NCBI GenBank assembly: GCA_021464245.1
Contig: JADCRB010000056.1
Location: forward strand, 1,419,738 to 1,483,737
Length of the DNA stretch: 64,000 nt
Reading direction: 5' to 3'
Source of the DNA: Carallia brachiata
Lineage: Eukaryota > Streptophyta > Magnoliopsida > Malpighiales > Rhizophoraceae
The number at the start of each line of letters is the position of its first letter. Position 1 is the stretch's first letter. Below the pieces are notes generated by a model. That model saw only the letters and a program-made list of their open reading frames with translations, searched no databases and was not told where the DNA came from. Below are positions 32,701 through 44,558 of the stretch, one piece after another. The translations under genes and the position numbers were made by a program.

Positions 32701-34774
32701 TGCAAGCAAAAATCTAGTGATAGGGACGACCATTACATGTTTCCGACATACGGATGATCGACTAAACAAAAACAAGCCAGAAAAAAAAAAAGTAAGACAA
32801 TTTATACATTAGACCATAGATTATAAAGACAGATTGTAATTATCTCATTCTTATCATATTCTTTCCAATATATCCCCATCCTCGATCATCATCATGTCAA
32901 GCATAAGTGCAATAAAATTCACATTTTATAGACCAACGATTTCTCATCTTGGTCCCTCCTAGACCCTAATAGGTCTTAGAATTAACAATCTGAGGATAGC
33001 CTTCCTCTTGTTTTGCAAGCGAGAACAAACGTCATTCCTCTTTTCTCCTTGTTTTTTTTTTTTATTTTTAATTCCTGTTCTGTTCAAACTGGAGGAAATA
33101 AGAGAAAATTTGAATCTGATTTGATCCGATTTACATTGACTAAAAGAAAAATAATGTAGAAAAACGATTTGGCCTTAAAATGGAATAACTTGTACGTGAA
33201 ATAACTTATAACATGAATAACTTTTGAAATAACTTGAAACCTAATCACCTGCAATCTGCAATAATTAACCTGCAATATGCAACAACGTAAATCTAAACCA
33301 ACTCCGACCCAAAACTTTAACTGATTTTATTAAAAAGAAATTGAATTTTTTGATATATGTTTATTTTCAATTAAGAAATCTTATTTAATTTACTTTTGTT
33401 TGCGAATAATAATTAATTTAAAAAAAAAATCAAACTAGAATATACTTGTTTGTTCAAACCTATAATATATTTAATTATTCAATTTGAATTTTTTTAGTGA
33501 TGAAATATTCTAACATCTGTGAGATAGCATTTGAAATTTATATAATATTATTATTACTCTATAATCATTATTATCGAAATAAAGTTATTACTCATGATAC
33601 ACATGCATTTAGTTTTGACACTTCACAAATACAAATCTTATGTTGTTTAAGAGAATTCATATTATAAATAACCATAATTATGAAATATTTATGCTTATTT
33701 TTAGAACATAAGTTTTCTTATTCTCTAAGGAAAATTTACAGCTAAAAGTGGCAAAGGCAAACTTAATCCAAACAATCTAACTTAACCACCCAAATCTCAC
33801 TCGATCAAACCTTATTGGTTGAAAGTCATTAACTATCCAATTTGACTTGAAACTAAAAAACGTTAACTCAAATAAGATATATGAAATAAACTAAAACACG
33901 ATTTAACTCAAACTCTAGCTAATTAAAAGTTGAAATACCCGAAACCCAATGAATTTAAAGCACAAAGTACGTAAGGCCCAGATAACCTCCTATATAGATC
34001 CAAAACAACTCTACCTAAAATCTGACTAGACCTGTTTATTTGTCATTTCTATTTCAAACTCTAATATGTCTTGATAGTGGGGTGGTCACAAATTCTCCCA
34101 TCTCGATCCACTTTTTTTTCAGTTAGTGAATTAATTTTATTGCAAAGGCTAAAAAAATACAATAATTTCTATGTCATGAACACCAAGTTATAAAATCGAT
34201 CAAGTAGACACTATGACCAAAAAAAATGTGCACCTAGCTAATATATACAAATGTAAAACAAAACAAAAGGAACATTATCCCAATTCACTCTTTAACAAAT
34301 TAGAAAAGTTGCTCTGATTCCTTACTTCAATAACAAATCGTGTAATTTGTTCTTGATTTTTCGAATAACAAGAGCATTGTCATAAACTTTGGCTTTTACT
34401 GTCCCAGACAAAAAGAAAGAAAAGTTAAAAAATAAAACATAAAAAATAAAAAAAACAATACAACATTGTGGTCTTCATCAAGCAATACTTAGAAACAGAA
34501 TTATTGCTGAATTTCCATATGTTCAATCTTGCATTTACCAAACCAAGGCACAGAGGCCAAAAGAGAGAACCAGAAGAAGAAGAAATAAAGAAAGAAAAGA
34601 TTTCTTCCTACAATATAACAGTTTGAGGCACCCACAACGGAAACATCATAACAAAGACTCTTTCTTAATTTACACTCCCAAAACAATGCTAGAATAATCT
34701 CTAAATTGAATGTCTCAAGTTCGAGTCCAAGACAGTACTAATTTTTACGAAAAAAAAACCGTCTCTTCGGAGTC
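29731..34774. other. Intergenic DNA between repeats and the bHLH gene
   Basis: About 5 kb of AT-rich DNA. Visible items: a SINE-like piece near 30166-30260 (B-box-like gggttcgaacttaat), a (CA)n microsatellite at 31540-31561, and a weak B-box-like gttcgagtccaag near 34719. Open frames are all under 100 codons and lack motifs. I see no gene. Confidence 0.4.
31540..31561. repeat. (CA)n microsatellite
   Basis: An uninterrupted run of about 11 CA units directly after an A-run. Confidence 0.95.
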
Positions 34775-35577
34775 TCATCTAAGCATTTGCAACGAACCCA
34801 CCATGTTTGCAGAGGGCTGTGCGCAATTCTTCAACAAAGAAGAGTAAGCAACGTTAGGCATTGTCAGCCCAGAGAACCCAAAGCCAGTCATAGGCCTATT
34901 AGCCCCAGCTTGTTCCAAAGTTTGCACTTGTTTCTTCAAGAACTTCAAGTAATGTATGGCCTCGTCCAACATTGAAGCTGTGTCCATTTTGGTCCCTCCT
35001 GGCACTAGTCTCTGCAGAATCCTTATCCTCTCGCTTATTCTTTCCCTCCTGTGCCTCGCAGCCACGCTTTGAGGGTCCTTAGATATCTTCACGTTTCTTC
35101 TCTTTGGGGGCCTTATCGATTCCGGGTCTATGTGGATTGGTTGCATTGCCGCTATCCGAAAGATCATCTCTCTGATTGCTGCCGTGGAGTTTTTCTTGTC
35201 TACAGAACATAATAACGAGTTTGTTGTTGACAAATTTGGAGGCGCATATTTGAATTTGCTCTCCGCAAGGTTGGATTGGACAGGTGTTGTAACAAGTTCT
35301 TGGATTGGTGTACCGATGAATGGCATGGCGGGGAGCGGCCCGTTTATCAACCCAAGTGAAGATTGATGTGGATGGTTGTGATGGATGGCATATTTGTGGG
35401 ATTTCCACTGGAGAATTGGATATCTTGCAATGCAGAAGAAGAAGAAGAAGCAGCAGTAGATGTGTTGTGGAATGGCTCATAGAAATCAGCTGGAAGCTTA
35501 TCTATCTGCATAATCATTGTCATCATGTCCATCTGTTCCTCTCCAGTTGGTGATGATTTCATCATGTCAACATCCAT
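34775..35577 (-). CDS. HEC: HECATE-type bHLH transcription factor (one frame break)
   Basis: The gene reads on the minus strand as two overlapping frames. The upstream frame starts MDVDMMKSS at 35577 (an earlier in-frame ATG is at 35616); it is acidic and Met-rich, as HECATE N-termini are, and runs to a stop at 35347-35349. The downstream frame (to 34775) holds [39 protein letters not shown] and the bHLH domain ([23 protein letters not shown], then a loop with [26 protein letters not shown]), about residues 90-147 counted from its own ATG (35350). This nearly matches the HEC1/2/3 family, which acts in the nucleus with other bHLH proteins in gynoecium and meristem development. HEC genes are normally intronless, as here. 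A one-base shift lies between about 35350 and 35391: a real lesion or a base-calling error. Confidence 0.85.
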
Positions 35578-35890
35578 GGATTCTCTAACACAATCCCTTA
35601 AAAGGTGGCCCTCCAATGTAGCAGGACAAAAGATCAGAACTTGGTGTCTGTAAGAAGGAACTGAGAGGGGGAATGGGCTGAGAACAATGAACAGCAGAGG
35701 TATGGAGAGGAGCTGAGAGAAGAAAGCGCTTAAAGTGAGTTGGGTTTTTGTTGCCTGTTAGTGCTATATGTGAAGAGAAAGCAGAGACAGCAAAGTTGAC
35801 AAAAGAAATAATATGTGATATGGAGATGGAAAGTGCAGGATTATCTCAGAAACCCATCACCGGTTCAGTAGGGTTACAGCAAGTAGAAAG

Positions 35891-35900
35891 ATTTATATAG
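35891..35900 (-). promoter_or_regulatory. TATA-like box of the bHLH gene
   Basis: On the minus strand ctatataaat lies about 315 bp upstream of the MDVDMM start, leaving a leader of roughly 280 bp with CT-rich stretches. Position fits the only nearby gene on this strand. Confidence 0.5.
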
Positions 35901-35903
35901 CAA

Positions 35904-37885
35904 CTTGTTTGCAATATTTTATTCGTGCAAAGTTGATACAGAGAAGGGTCTCTGAGCCCATTTATGATGAATTTATGATTTTTGATAGTGACCGCCCATT
36001 TCGGGTGGGGATTAACTACAAAAAAAAAAATATATCGTATATTTATAAATGTGAGCTCAACAATTAAGAGTTAATTTTGATGTGTTTGATTTTGAATTTG
36101 AATTTTGTTAGTTATTATTAAAATTTCTTATAAATTAAGTGACATACAAGTCCTAACCTTCGAAATACTCTTATTACTCCTAAACTTTTTGTCACTGTAA
36201 CATACACATTGCGAGCCACCTTATATTTTCTCATAAAAAATTTGACTAGAACTATCAAAAGATCAATGGTAAATAGACCTTTCATGCATTCAGGCCTACA
36301 CAGCAGAGGGCTCGGATTAAAGGGTTCTTGTGCATGAACCACTTTGGGACCCGTCTTTTATGACCCCTTTTTAAGTGCTTTTCATGCTTGAGTGCAAATC
36401 TGCAAGTGCCTGCTTTGCTTTGCCTAAATTGAAATTTTGCTAAAAAAAAAAAAGGAACCATATCAAAGCCCCAAAAACCACATGATATGTGTCAGAAAAG
36501 CAATCCACCCTACTCTGATCTGAATCAGTAGTCCCAAAAGCAAACCGCTCCCTTGATTTGGGATCACCTCCGGCACTGAATCAAGTGAACAATTCCAGCA
36601 GCTCAGCGGCTCAATTGGGTCAACATGGTTGGGGCCTAAGGGTCCTCGGGGATCACTAGGGACTTACTATTCTCTAGGAAAAATGTTAGTATCTGAAAGG
36701 CACCCAATTGATTGTAATGCCATAAAGTTAAAATTTTCTACAAACATAATAATAAAATGTGCAACAAAACAAAATGGTGATTTTTTTTGTTACACCTTTT
36801 GTCAATATAATTGTGAAAATTTTTAAATTTATTGCATTACATACTTTTTTTTTTTTTAGCACATTTTCATTAGAACCCTATTTTATATACACTAAGCTGG
36901 GTCTCACTCTGGTCCCTTGGCACACTTTTCAATGTGGATCAGTAGCCGGGCGTGATGCTGGTCCTTATTAGTGCAAGTACACAAACTGATCATTTGTGTG
37001 CTGTGCTGGCGAATCACTTAGCTGCTGGCCTGTGATTGACTTCAGTTCTGTTGGAGGTGCCTTTCAGTTTTCCTGGAAATGCAAAGCAGAAAATGCCCCT
37101 TAGTAGTATTTTTGTTGTTACACGGAGTCATCAGTTTATATGGGCTGAAATGGAATGTCGCTCATGTTGAATAAAAAATGTGTAATTAAACAATGAACTA
37201 AAGTTCACTTGTACCCTAATTTATCGAAAGTTTCAAATTTGAGTCTTCGATTTTGAGTTTCTATTAGATAAAATGTGTAAAAGTAGCTCTTATTTCATCT
37301 ACCATTAGATGAGTGAAGGTAGAACGTTTTGAAATCATGATGGCTCCGATGGAGGGAACATGTTAATGTTATCCAGTAAAAGGGTCCATGTCCAACTCTC
37401 AAACCAGATAAAAAGTAACAAATATGTATAAAAATAATAAATAAAAAAATTAATTGCTGGTTGTGTGGGTTGTTTACTTCCTTTACCCATCTGGATCATG
37501 AACATTGAAGCTTCGCCTTATCTTGACTGTATAAAGATTGAAAAAGTGCACGTGCAGGACCTCTCTCGTTTGCTGGAGGTTCAACGGGATTGGTCAATGT
37601 TCCAAATATTTGTTTCCACTAGCTCAAGGTCAGGGAAAAATTCATTGTGAGTCTCTTAATCTCCAAATTGATGACTTGTTTTTAAGGTGGTTTAAATGCG
37701 ATTAAACAAAGGAAAAGATACATATATCTAACTCTCTTTCTAAATCTCACAGTGTGGAAATCTCATGCGATGCAGATTTTTTTCGTAATGTTAAAGCAAT
37801 AAGTGAAATGTTCATATTTTAACTGAAATCTCTCTGTGATATTGCATAGTAGTGTTACCATCACAGTGCAGATAATTGAATTTTG
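35904..37885. other. Intergenic DNA upstream of the bHLH gene
   Basis: AT-rich DNA, with some less AT-rich patches at 36540-36660 and 36890-37080. Open frames are short (74 codons or fewer) and without motifs. Nothing supported. Confidence 0.4.
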
Positions 37886-38329
37886 TCAGTCAGTGGTCCC
37901 GTTCTCTTCCTTCCCGTTCTCTCTCACACACAAAAAGTTACTTATTTCGTTTGAAAATCTGCACCGTCTATACCTCAAATGCACACACCTACACCCAAAA
38001 TGGAATTGAAACTTTTCAGATTGTCTAACTTTTATTCTCATAATTTCTATTAGGCCATTCACAACAAGTTTTTCATGATCGGATGATAAACCGAAAAATG
38101 TGAAAGCAACATCAAATCTTTGGTAAAAAAGAAAGGCTCCAATGTGGTACACTACTTTAAAGTCAACTATCCCATTAATTCCAAATTCAAGCACTAGAGT
38201 GGCAGTTGCTTTCATGAATGCTCCATTGTCAACTCTGCAAATTGTGAGGAATTGACAATGCAATTGCATCAAACGAAAAGGATCAACAATTTGGCTCACC
38301 AACTCCAGCTTTGCATAGTCCAATTGCAA
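37886..38329 (-). other. Unrecognised 147-codon open frame
   Basis: The minus-strand frame starts MQLDYAKLELVSQIVDPFRL and contains ATATLVLEFGINGIVDFKVVYHIGAF-like hydrophobic stretches, then a Cys/Arg-rich tail. The frame is long for this AT-rich surrounding and its codons look less skewed than random DNA, but no domain is recognisable. It might be a gene fragment or chance; no promoter or splice evidence was found. Confidence 0.25.
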
Positions 38330-38541
38330 CCATATTGTTGGTTAGGATTATATCAGCTTTGGATTTAAATTTTGGCCCGTGACATTTGTACTGAATGCAA
38401 CTTTTTAATGTTAATAAGTGTAGTCCTTCAATGTTTTATGCGGTTTTGAGAAGGTTTAAAAAATTAATATTGCACTTCGACCAATAGTTTTAAGTTTTTA
38501 CTGTGATGTTAAGTGTTTGATCATGTATATATATATATATA

Positions 38542-39041
38542 TAGGGATAAGCATTTTTGAATTCTAAATCTTTAGGTCTTTTTACGTTTGAGTTTTAAAC
38601 TTTTTTAACATTTCATTTGAGTCCTAAACCTTTTAATTTTTTTTATATCAGTCCTTTAAATTACAAAAAGTAGTCAATCCATTAATAAGTGAATTTAATT
38701 TAATAAAAATTATTTAAAAAAGTTTAAATACATGAATTAAATATTTTTTTCATTAATAAAATATGCATATTAAATATTTTTTTAATCAACAAATATACGA
38801 ATTAAATAAGTAACATGCATATTTTTTTATAAAAAAGACATTCAATTCATATATTTAATTTTTTTAAAATAATTTTTTATAAAGTTAAAATTATTTTTTA
38901 ATAGATTGATCACTTTTGTTAAATAGATGGACTGATTTGATAGAAAATCAAAAGATTTAAAATTCAAATGAAATGTTAAAAAGACTTAGAATTCAAACGA
39001 AAGAAAACTTAAAGGTTTAGAACTAAAAAAATATTTATCCC

Positions 39042-39043
<2 letters not shown>
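38542..39043. mobile_element. MITE-like foldback element, copy 2 (about 500 bp)
   Basis: It starts tagggataagcatttttgaattctaaa and ends ttagaactaaaaaaatatttatccct, which are inverted relative to each other. The interior is palindromic along its length and shares its order of words with 29225-29730. It sits inside a (TA)n run that continues on both sides, consistent with a TA or short AT target. Confidence 0.75.

Positions 39044-39098
<55 letters not shown>
39044..39098. repeat. (TA)n followed by (GA)n microsatellite
   Basis: About ten TA units directly border the MITE end and pass into about seventeen GA units (39063-39097). Confidence 0.95.
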
Positions 39099-39101
<3 letters not shown>

Positions 39102-40769
39102 GGGGTCTTGAGAGGTGATTCATACGCTTGAGATAAGACTATTATGGCACCCCCTTTGTGCCTTGTTTCTTGCTATCTCTGCATAGAAAGGAATCTGTGA
39201 GGATAATAAAAACAACGGAAAAACGGAACACTGAGATGAGATAGTCACCTTGAAACATAATTGAATTTGTCACATTACTTGTCATGGATTCTAGGGAATG
39301 ATATGATGCTGTTAAAACGTAAATGTAACAGAGCTTTAACACGACACAATTATTGCCTGCCCCGTGGCAGGAGCCAAGAGCCCAATAAGCTCGGAGGCAT
39401 TGGACTGAACGGAAGGGTGAATGAGCATTAAAAAAATGTAAAATAGTGAATTTAATTGTTTTATTGAGGTGGCTTGTCTCAAATTCATTGAGAAAATTAC
39501 TCACTCACAAAATATTCATAAGCGTACCTTTTTTCCATTAAAATATGTTAGACCCCTATTTGGATTTGATCGGCTGATACCAAGACTTTGGGTATTGGGG
39601 GAAGGTTAGGAATTTGACCATAGTTAGCAAAACACTTCGAGCAGTGTCTTCAGACTCGTTTATTCTTTCTTTCTAACAATTAACAAGCTAACTACTAAGT
39701 ATTTTATATATTAAAAAAAAGTTCGATAATGTTTCAAAAAAATTTAAATCTTTGTCATGGTTCAAAGAAATTTGGATCTTTCTCAAACGTCGAAGTGTAG
39801 ACTGTCTTTTTTCCTTTTTTTTTTTTTTTTTTTACCTGTCTTCCTTTATTATCCCTCAACACAGACACCTTCTTTCAAAAATTTTAATATGATAAGTCCA
39901 AGATGGAGGCTTAGAGTCAAACCACATTAAGTGTCCACAATCAAACCAACATTTAAGTCTCTCCCTCCTGGTGCGTCTGTGAATTGGAAGCAATCTTGTT
40001 AAGTTTTCAACCACCAAAAGGTCCAAAACTTTAGGCAGAGGGACTATGTGCAATACCGGGAGAGCACTTCAGTTTTTTTTTTTTTTTTCTTGCAATGGTT
40101 AAGTCTCTCTGAGTCTGCCATCTACTTGCATCAGATCTCGGTTACTGAAGTTTGGTCCAAAACACAAATGAAATAAACCCAGCAGTCCTTATGGCCACCA
40201 TGTTACCGCTCCCTAAGCCGAGCCTTTCTAGGTGTACTCTTAAGCGCTTATTTCAGAATGCCCATAATGGCCTCTGTTTGTCCCAAGCCAGGCCTAATTG
40301 AGAATGGGCTTACAGACGGAAGGACCAGACTTCTGCGGTAGATGGCCTAAAAAATGATCGAGCTTCTACCTCTACAAGAAGTTGTACTTATAGGACAAAA
40401 AAAAAAAAAAAAAAGAATTTGTGCTTAATTTACCAAACAAAAAAAAATGAATTTGTACTTAATTAATGTAGACTGTAGCCATTTCTATGATTAGAAGTTT
40501 CAGAGATTAAATATTTACTTAAATAGTTGAAAGAGTATTTCTTAATTATTAAATAAAGAGTTTAAACTTCACTTAGATTTTATTTTTCTATTCTTTCAGA
40601 TGAATAACACAGAACAGAAGAAAAAAAAAAAAAAAAAAAAAAGTTTTGAGTTTGAGTTACAATTGAACTAATTAATAAAAAAATATATATTGGTCCTTAG
40701 CTGTAGACAATTAATTAGAAATCCAACTTCATTGTCAACAAAAGCCTCTAAAAAAGTCACAAAAATACG
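39099..40769. other. Intergenic DNA
   Basis: A 120-codon minus-strand open frame at 39142-39504 has no recognisable domain and is probably chance. Long A and T homopolymers occur at 39815-39832, 40074-40089, 40397-40414 and 40620-40643. No gene is seen. Confidence 0.4.
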
Positions 40770-41480
40770 TATCTTGTTATTGTGTGCTGGTTTCTCTGAT
40801 CGTGCGTCGAGAGTGTTTCATGCTCGTAGTTGGGTTTTGGGCTTCATCTCCAAGTCTCGACAGTTAAACTAGTGGTTCTGTGTGAGTTTGGTGCTCTTGT
40901 GTGAGCTGAGTGCTCCGATGTGAGCTTGGTTATCTCGTTTTGTGGTCTTTAGTTGTTGTTTCTGGGGGTTTTGGTCTCGTCGGTGGTCTCTGGTTTGGGT
41001 TGCCTTGCTGAGTGGTTGGGTGTTGTTCTGATGAGTCCCCTGCCCCTCGTCGTCTCTCTCTTGGGGCGTGGGGGTGGGAGACGTCCTCCTTTTTAATTGT
41101 TGCTGGCTTGGGTCCTGTCACTGCAGTGAATGGCGCTATACCTTTATGGGTTGCTGATGGTCAATGATAGCGTCATTTCTTATCTTTAGCGTGTTGGGTC
41201 TCCTTTGTTCTCCAACAGTGAGGGTTGGGGGTTGGCCTTTGGGCTGCTATTTCTCTGCTCTACTTTTTCGGCCGTGTTGAAGCCCTGGTTCGTCATGCTT
41301 AGCTGCTGCTAGTTATTCTCGGGTGGTGGTTTCAGAGTGTTTTTGTTCTTGGACTAGGACTTTTGGGCCTGATTGGACTTGGGTTATCTTTGGCCCTTAG
41401 GTTGCTTGATGGGGTTATAGGTTGTATAGTGTATCAGGCTAAGTTTACTCTCTGAGTTTTATAATTTGTGAGTTTTAAAA
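40770..41480 (+). mobile_element. G/T-rich island, possible LINE 3' region
   Basis: A 700-bp stretch strongly rich in G and T on the plus strand (repeated gtgtgagctt-, ttgggtt- and ggttttgg-like words) interrupts AT-rich DNA. Similar islands in plant genomes are often 3' regions of L1 LINEs. I see no RT and no coding frame, so this is tentative. Confidence 0.3.
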
Positions 41481-41495
41481 AATTTTTAACTTTTG

Positions 41496-41623
41496 AGCAT
41501 TTGTTCAATTGGTTAAAGAAGATATCTCTCAACTAATAAGTGGGGGTTCAAATCTCAGCAAACCTCATTTCTCCCTCCCCAAATGCTCAATAAGATTTCT
41601 TATAAACTAAAAAAATAAATAAA
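41496..41623 (+). mobile_element. tRNA-derived SINE with perfect 9-bp target duplication
   Basis: A-box-like ttgttcaattggttaaag (41501-41518) and B box gggttcaaatctc (about 41546-41558) have tRNA spacing. The tail is aaaaaaataaataaa. The identical 9-mer taacttttg flanks it at 41487-41495 and 41624-41632. Confidence 0.75.
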
Positions 41624-41632
41624 TAACTTTTG

Positions 41633-44120
41633 TTAAAAAAAATCAGAAAAAAAAAAAAGCAACTCTTTCATTGACAATCCCCCCCCCCCCCCCCAAAGCT
41701 TGGGTTAAGTCAAATTTAGTCAACCGATGTTGAACAACTAGCTTAATTCGGCTTATAATAACCATTAACTTATTCTAAACAAGTCGAGTAATGACCCAAA
41801 TGCATATCTCTTTAAGTTGGGCTCAAATTGATGCGAACTCTTTGATCCAGGGTACATGGGGATTGGGAACAACTTTGGTTGTGCAACCGTTCGCTAAAAA
41901 AATTCATTAAGAGAAGACCATACAAATTCATTAAGAATAATGTTATTCTTCTAAACTTGATTTCATTAATAAATTACACGGATGTACTAAAAAAAGGAGA
42001 AAGTTGATTTATATTAAAAAAAAGTTCTTCTAATATTTTTTTATTAAATTAAATTTGTCCATATCAATTAATATATCAAAAGTCGAGGTAATAAAATGAA
42101 TTAAAATTGTGGGAATTGTATTAAAAGATCGATGTAAAAATGAGATTGATTATTGATAGGGAAACTTTATTTTTGTTTGAGAGAGTAATTTTAAAATAGT
42201 AATAAAGTCGTATAATCTTTAGTTAATTAAATTTATTAAAAGAAAAGAAAATAATCACATAATTTATCTTTAAGTATTTAACAATTAATCATATAATTTA
42301 TTTAAATTATATAATATTTTATTTTTTAAAATTCGATCATTTATTTAAAATTTATATAATTTTATTATTATTTAAACTTTATTACTTTGCTACTTTGTAT
42401 TTTTAAAAAAATAAATAAATTATTTAATAATATTATATTAATATTTATTATTATTTAAATAAAATAAATATAATTCTTTCATTCATAAAATATCAAGTGG
42501 GACCCAGACGTCCGACCAGGCGCGTCCTGAGAGACAATCCGCCGTAAATGCCGCTCATCTTTATCAGTTCGCTACTTCCCCCCTTGGCGCAAAATAGCAA
42601 AGGACCTGGTCCCCAGCTGTACACCACATCATGATTAAAACGCTTCTTAAAACTGTCCCCACTTTACAGCTCATCAGGACCCCAATGTACCAAAATTAAC
42701 AATATGTCTTAATGCAGCTAATTATTTCCCACCGAAACGACAGCAAAGTCGCATACATATTGCAGACTTCTCGAGACGCGCGTTGTAATTGATGACCTGA
42801 CGGAGCATTAGCTGTAACCCAAAAAAGTGTAGGGTAAATGTGTTTCGTCAGAAAATTTGAACCGGAATTATTCAAAAAATTATAATAAAAAATTATTGAA
42901 AAAATTAAGATTTATCATAAATATAACTACATTTAAGGAATGTTAAATACAGATAAAATTTATTTGTCTTAATAAAAAAAACTTACATTCGAGATATAAT
43001 ATAAATAAATCTTTTGGTTATATATTGGAGCGCGGAATTATTTAAGATGATAATTTAATAGTAAGTTGATATATTTTTATACATAAGACTTAAGTGGGAG
43101 TTTTTGCATTAGCGCTCTTTCTTGGTAAAATGTTGGGTGGCTGTTGAGTTAATTAAACTTTATAACAACGTGATAAGTTATAAACTTAATAATCATCGTA
43201 ATTTTCTGCAACTGAGCCACGCTTAATTTCATTGACATTCAGGTGGGAGATCTGTTCTTTTAAGAATGATTAAATGAAGTAGTATCAAATGAAATTTATT
43301 TTAATTTCATCATATAAATCTAATAACTGATATAGGATCGATAAATTTTTTTTTATGTTCAAAAAAATATATTGGAGCTCATAAGAGTTTAGTTATGTGA
43401 ATGGGAGAATCAATAAGAAAAATTGAATGTGAATTTATATGTCTTAATTTTTTTGTCAAAAAAAATTTGTCGGGTATATTAATCATTATATATATATAAA
43501 ATGAGGTTAGGAGTCACATTTTAACGTTTTCATTTTATTTCTGTTATAGGGAAAACCTATCATTATAACATTAATAAATTTAAGTGAATCTCTATAAAAA
43601 TTTAATTATAATATTAATAAATTTAAAATTTAAAATTATGTTTACATTTAAATCTTTTTTTTTAATTTAGGAAACACTAAGACTCAAACTTGATTAAATA
43701 ATAAGATAGAGGCTGAATCATCATTAAATTACTATATCTACTTTATCCAGTAGTTATATATCTCAATATCAATTGTTTAGTTATGATTAATCCATCATTC
43801 ATCAAAATAAATATTAATTATAACTAATAGTGAAACTTAAACCAGGTGAATCCGTAATAATAATCTTGGGTCTAATTCTCGCCTTTTTTTTTTTTTAATT
43901 TTTGGACAAATAAATCTCACCCCACTTCATTACAAGTTTACAACCGAAGCACAGGGCCTTCCTGTTCTCGCATGTGCCTCACTGACACTGTCCCCACTTT
44001 TTCCCTCTTCATCACTCAAAAAAAAAATGGAGACAAAGTTAACTTTGAGAGCCAAGCAAGCCAACAAACCAAAACACAAACCCCATTTCAGGACCATTTC
44101 CCATTAGCTCTCTCTTTCCC
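41633..44120. other. Intergenic DNA upstream of the RALF gene
   Basis: AT-rich. It includes a run of 16 C at 41679-41694, AT-only tracts at 42190-42480 that belong to a short dispersed repeat family, and a less AT-rich patch at 42500-42800 without open frames. No gene or clear TATA box could be assigned. Confidence 0.4.
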
Positions 44121-44558
44121 ATGGCAACATCACCATTCCAGCGCTTTTCACTTCTTCTCTTCTCTCTCGTTTTCTTCATCGTCGCTAATACTCGAGGAAT
44201 CGAAGCCCAGGTCGAGGACACGGCTGCCGGTTTGAAGATTTTCTCCGACGCGCTGGAATGGCCGCTCCCTATGGCTATGTACGGCGGTTTCGACGGTGGC
44301 GATGATGATGCGGATGACATTGATGATTCTGATGGTGGGTTGTTAGATTTGGATGGAGATGAAGGCGAGAAGGGTCGCCGATCTTTGTACTGGCGACGAT
44401 TTCATTACTATATCTCGTACGGAGCACTGTCGGCTAACAGGATTCCTTGCCCGCCGCGTTCCGGGAGATCGTATTATACCCACAATTGCTACGGGACTCA
44501 CACTCCGGTGAACCCCTATACCAGAGGCTGCTCAATGATTACTCGTTGCCGGCGATGA
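44121..44558 (+). CDS. RALF: RALF signalling peptide precursor (RALF4/RALF19-like)
   Basis: A 145-residue prepropeptide. Residues 1-29 form a hydrophobic secretion signal ending near GIEA-Q. A propeptide with a strongly acidic run (GDDDADDIDDSDGG, about 59-72) follows, then the RRSL processing site (86-89) used by the site-1 protease. The mature peptide holds the receptor-binding YISY (97-100) and four Cys at 110, 123, 137 and 143, ending RCRR. YYISYGALSANRIPCPPRSG is typical of Arabidopsis RALF4 and RALF19, pollen-tube peptides acting outside the cell on FERONIA-like kinases with LRX proteins. The family is certain; the pollen role is inferred from similarity. The upstream ATG at 43972 is in another frame. 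Single exon, as is usual for the family. Confidence 0.95.
   Translation: MATSPFQRFSLLLFSLVFFIVANTRGIEAQVEDTAAGLKIFSDALEWPLPMAMYGGFDGGDDDADDIDDSDGGLLDLDGDEGEKGRRSLYWRRFHYYISYGALSANRIPCPPRSGRSYYTHNCYGTHTPVNPYTRGCSMITRCRR

Noticed and set aside
35079..35480. 133-codon minus-strand frame overlapping the bHLH gene
   Set aside because: Third phase of the same gene; no motif, whereas the other two phases encode recognisable HECATE sequence.
39142..39504. 120-codon minus-strand open frame
   Set aside because: No domain, odd composition with many Phe/Ser/Cys, no supporting context; treated as chance.
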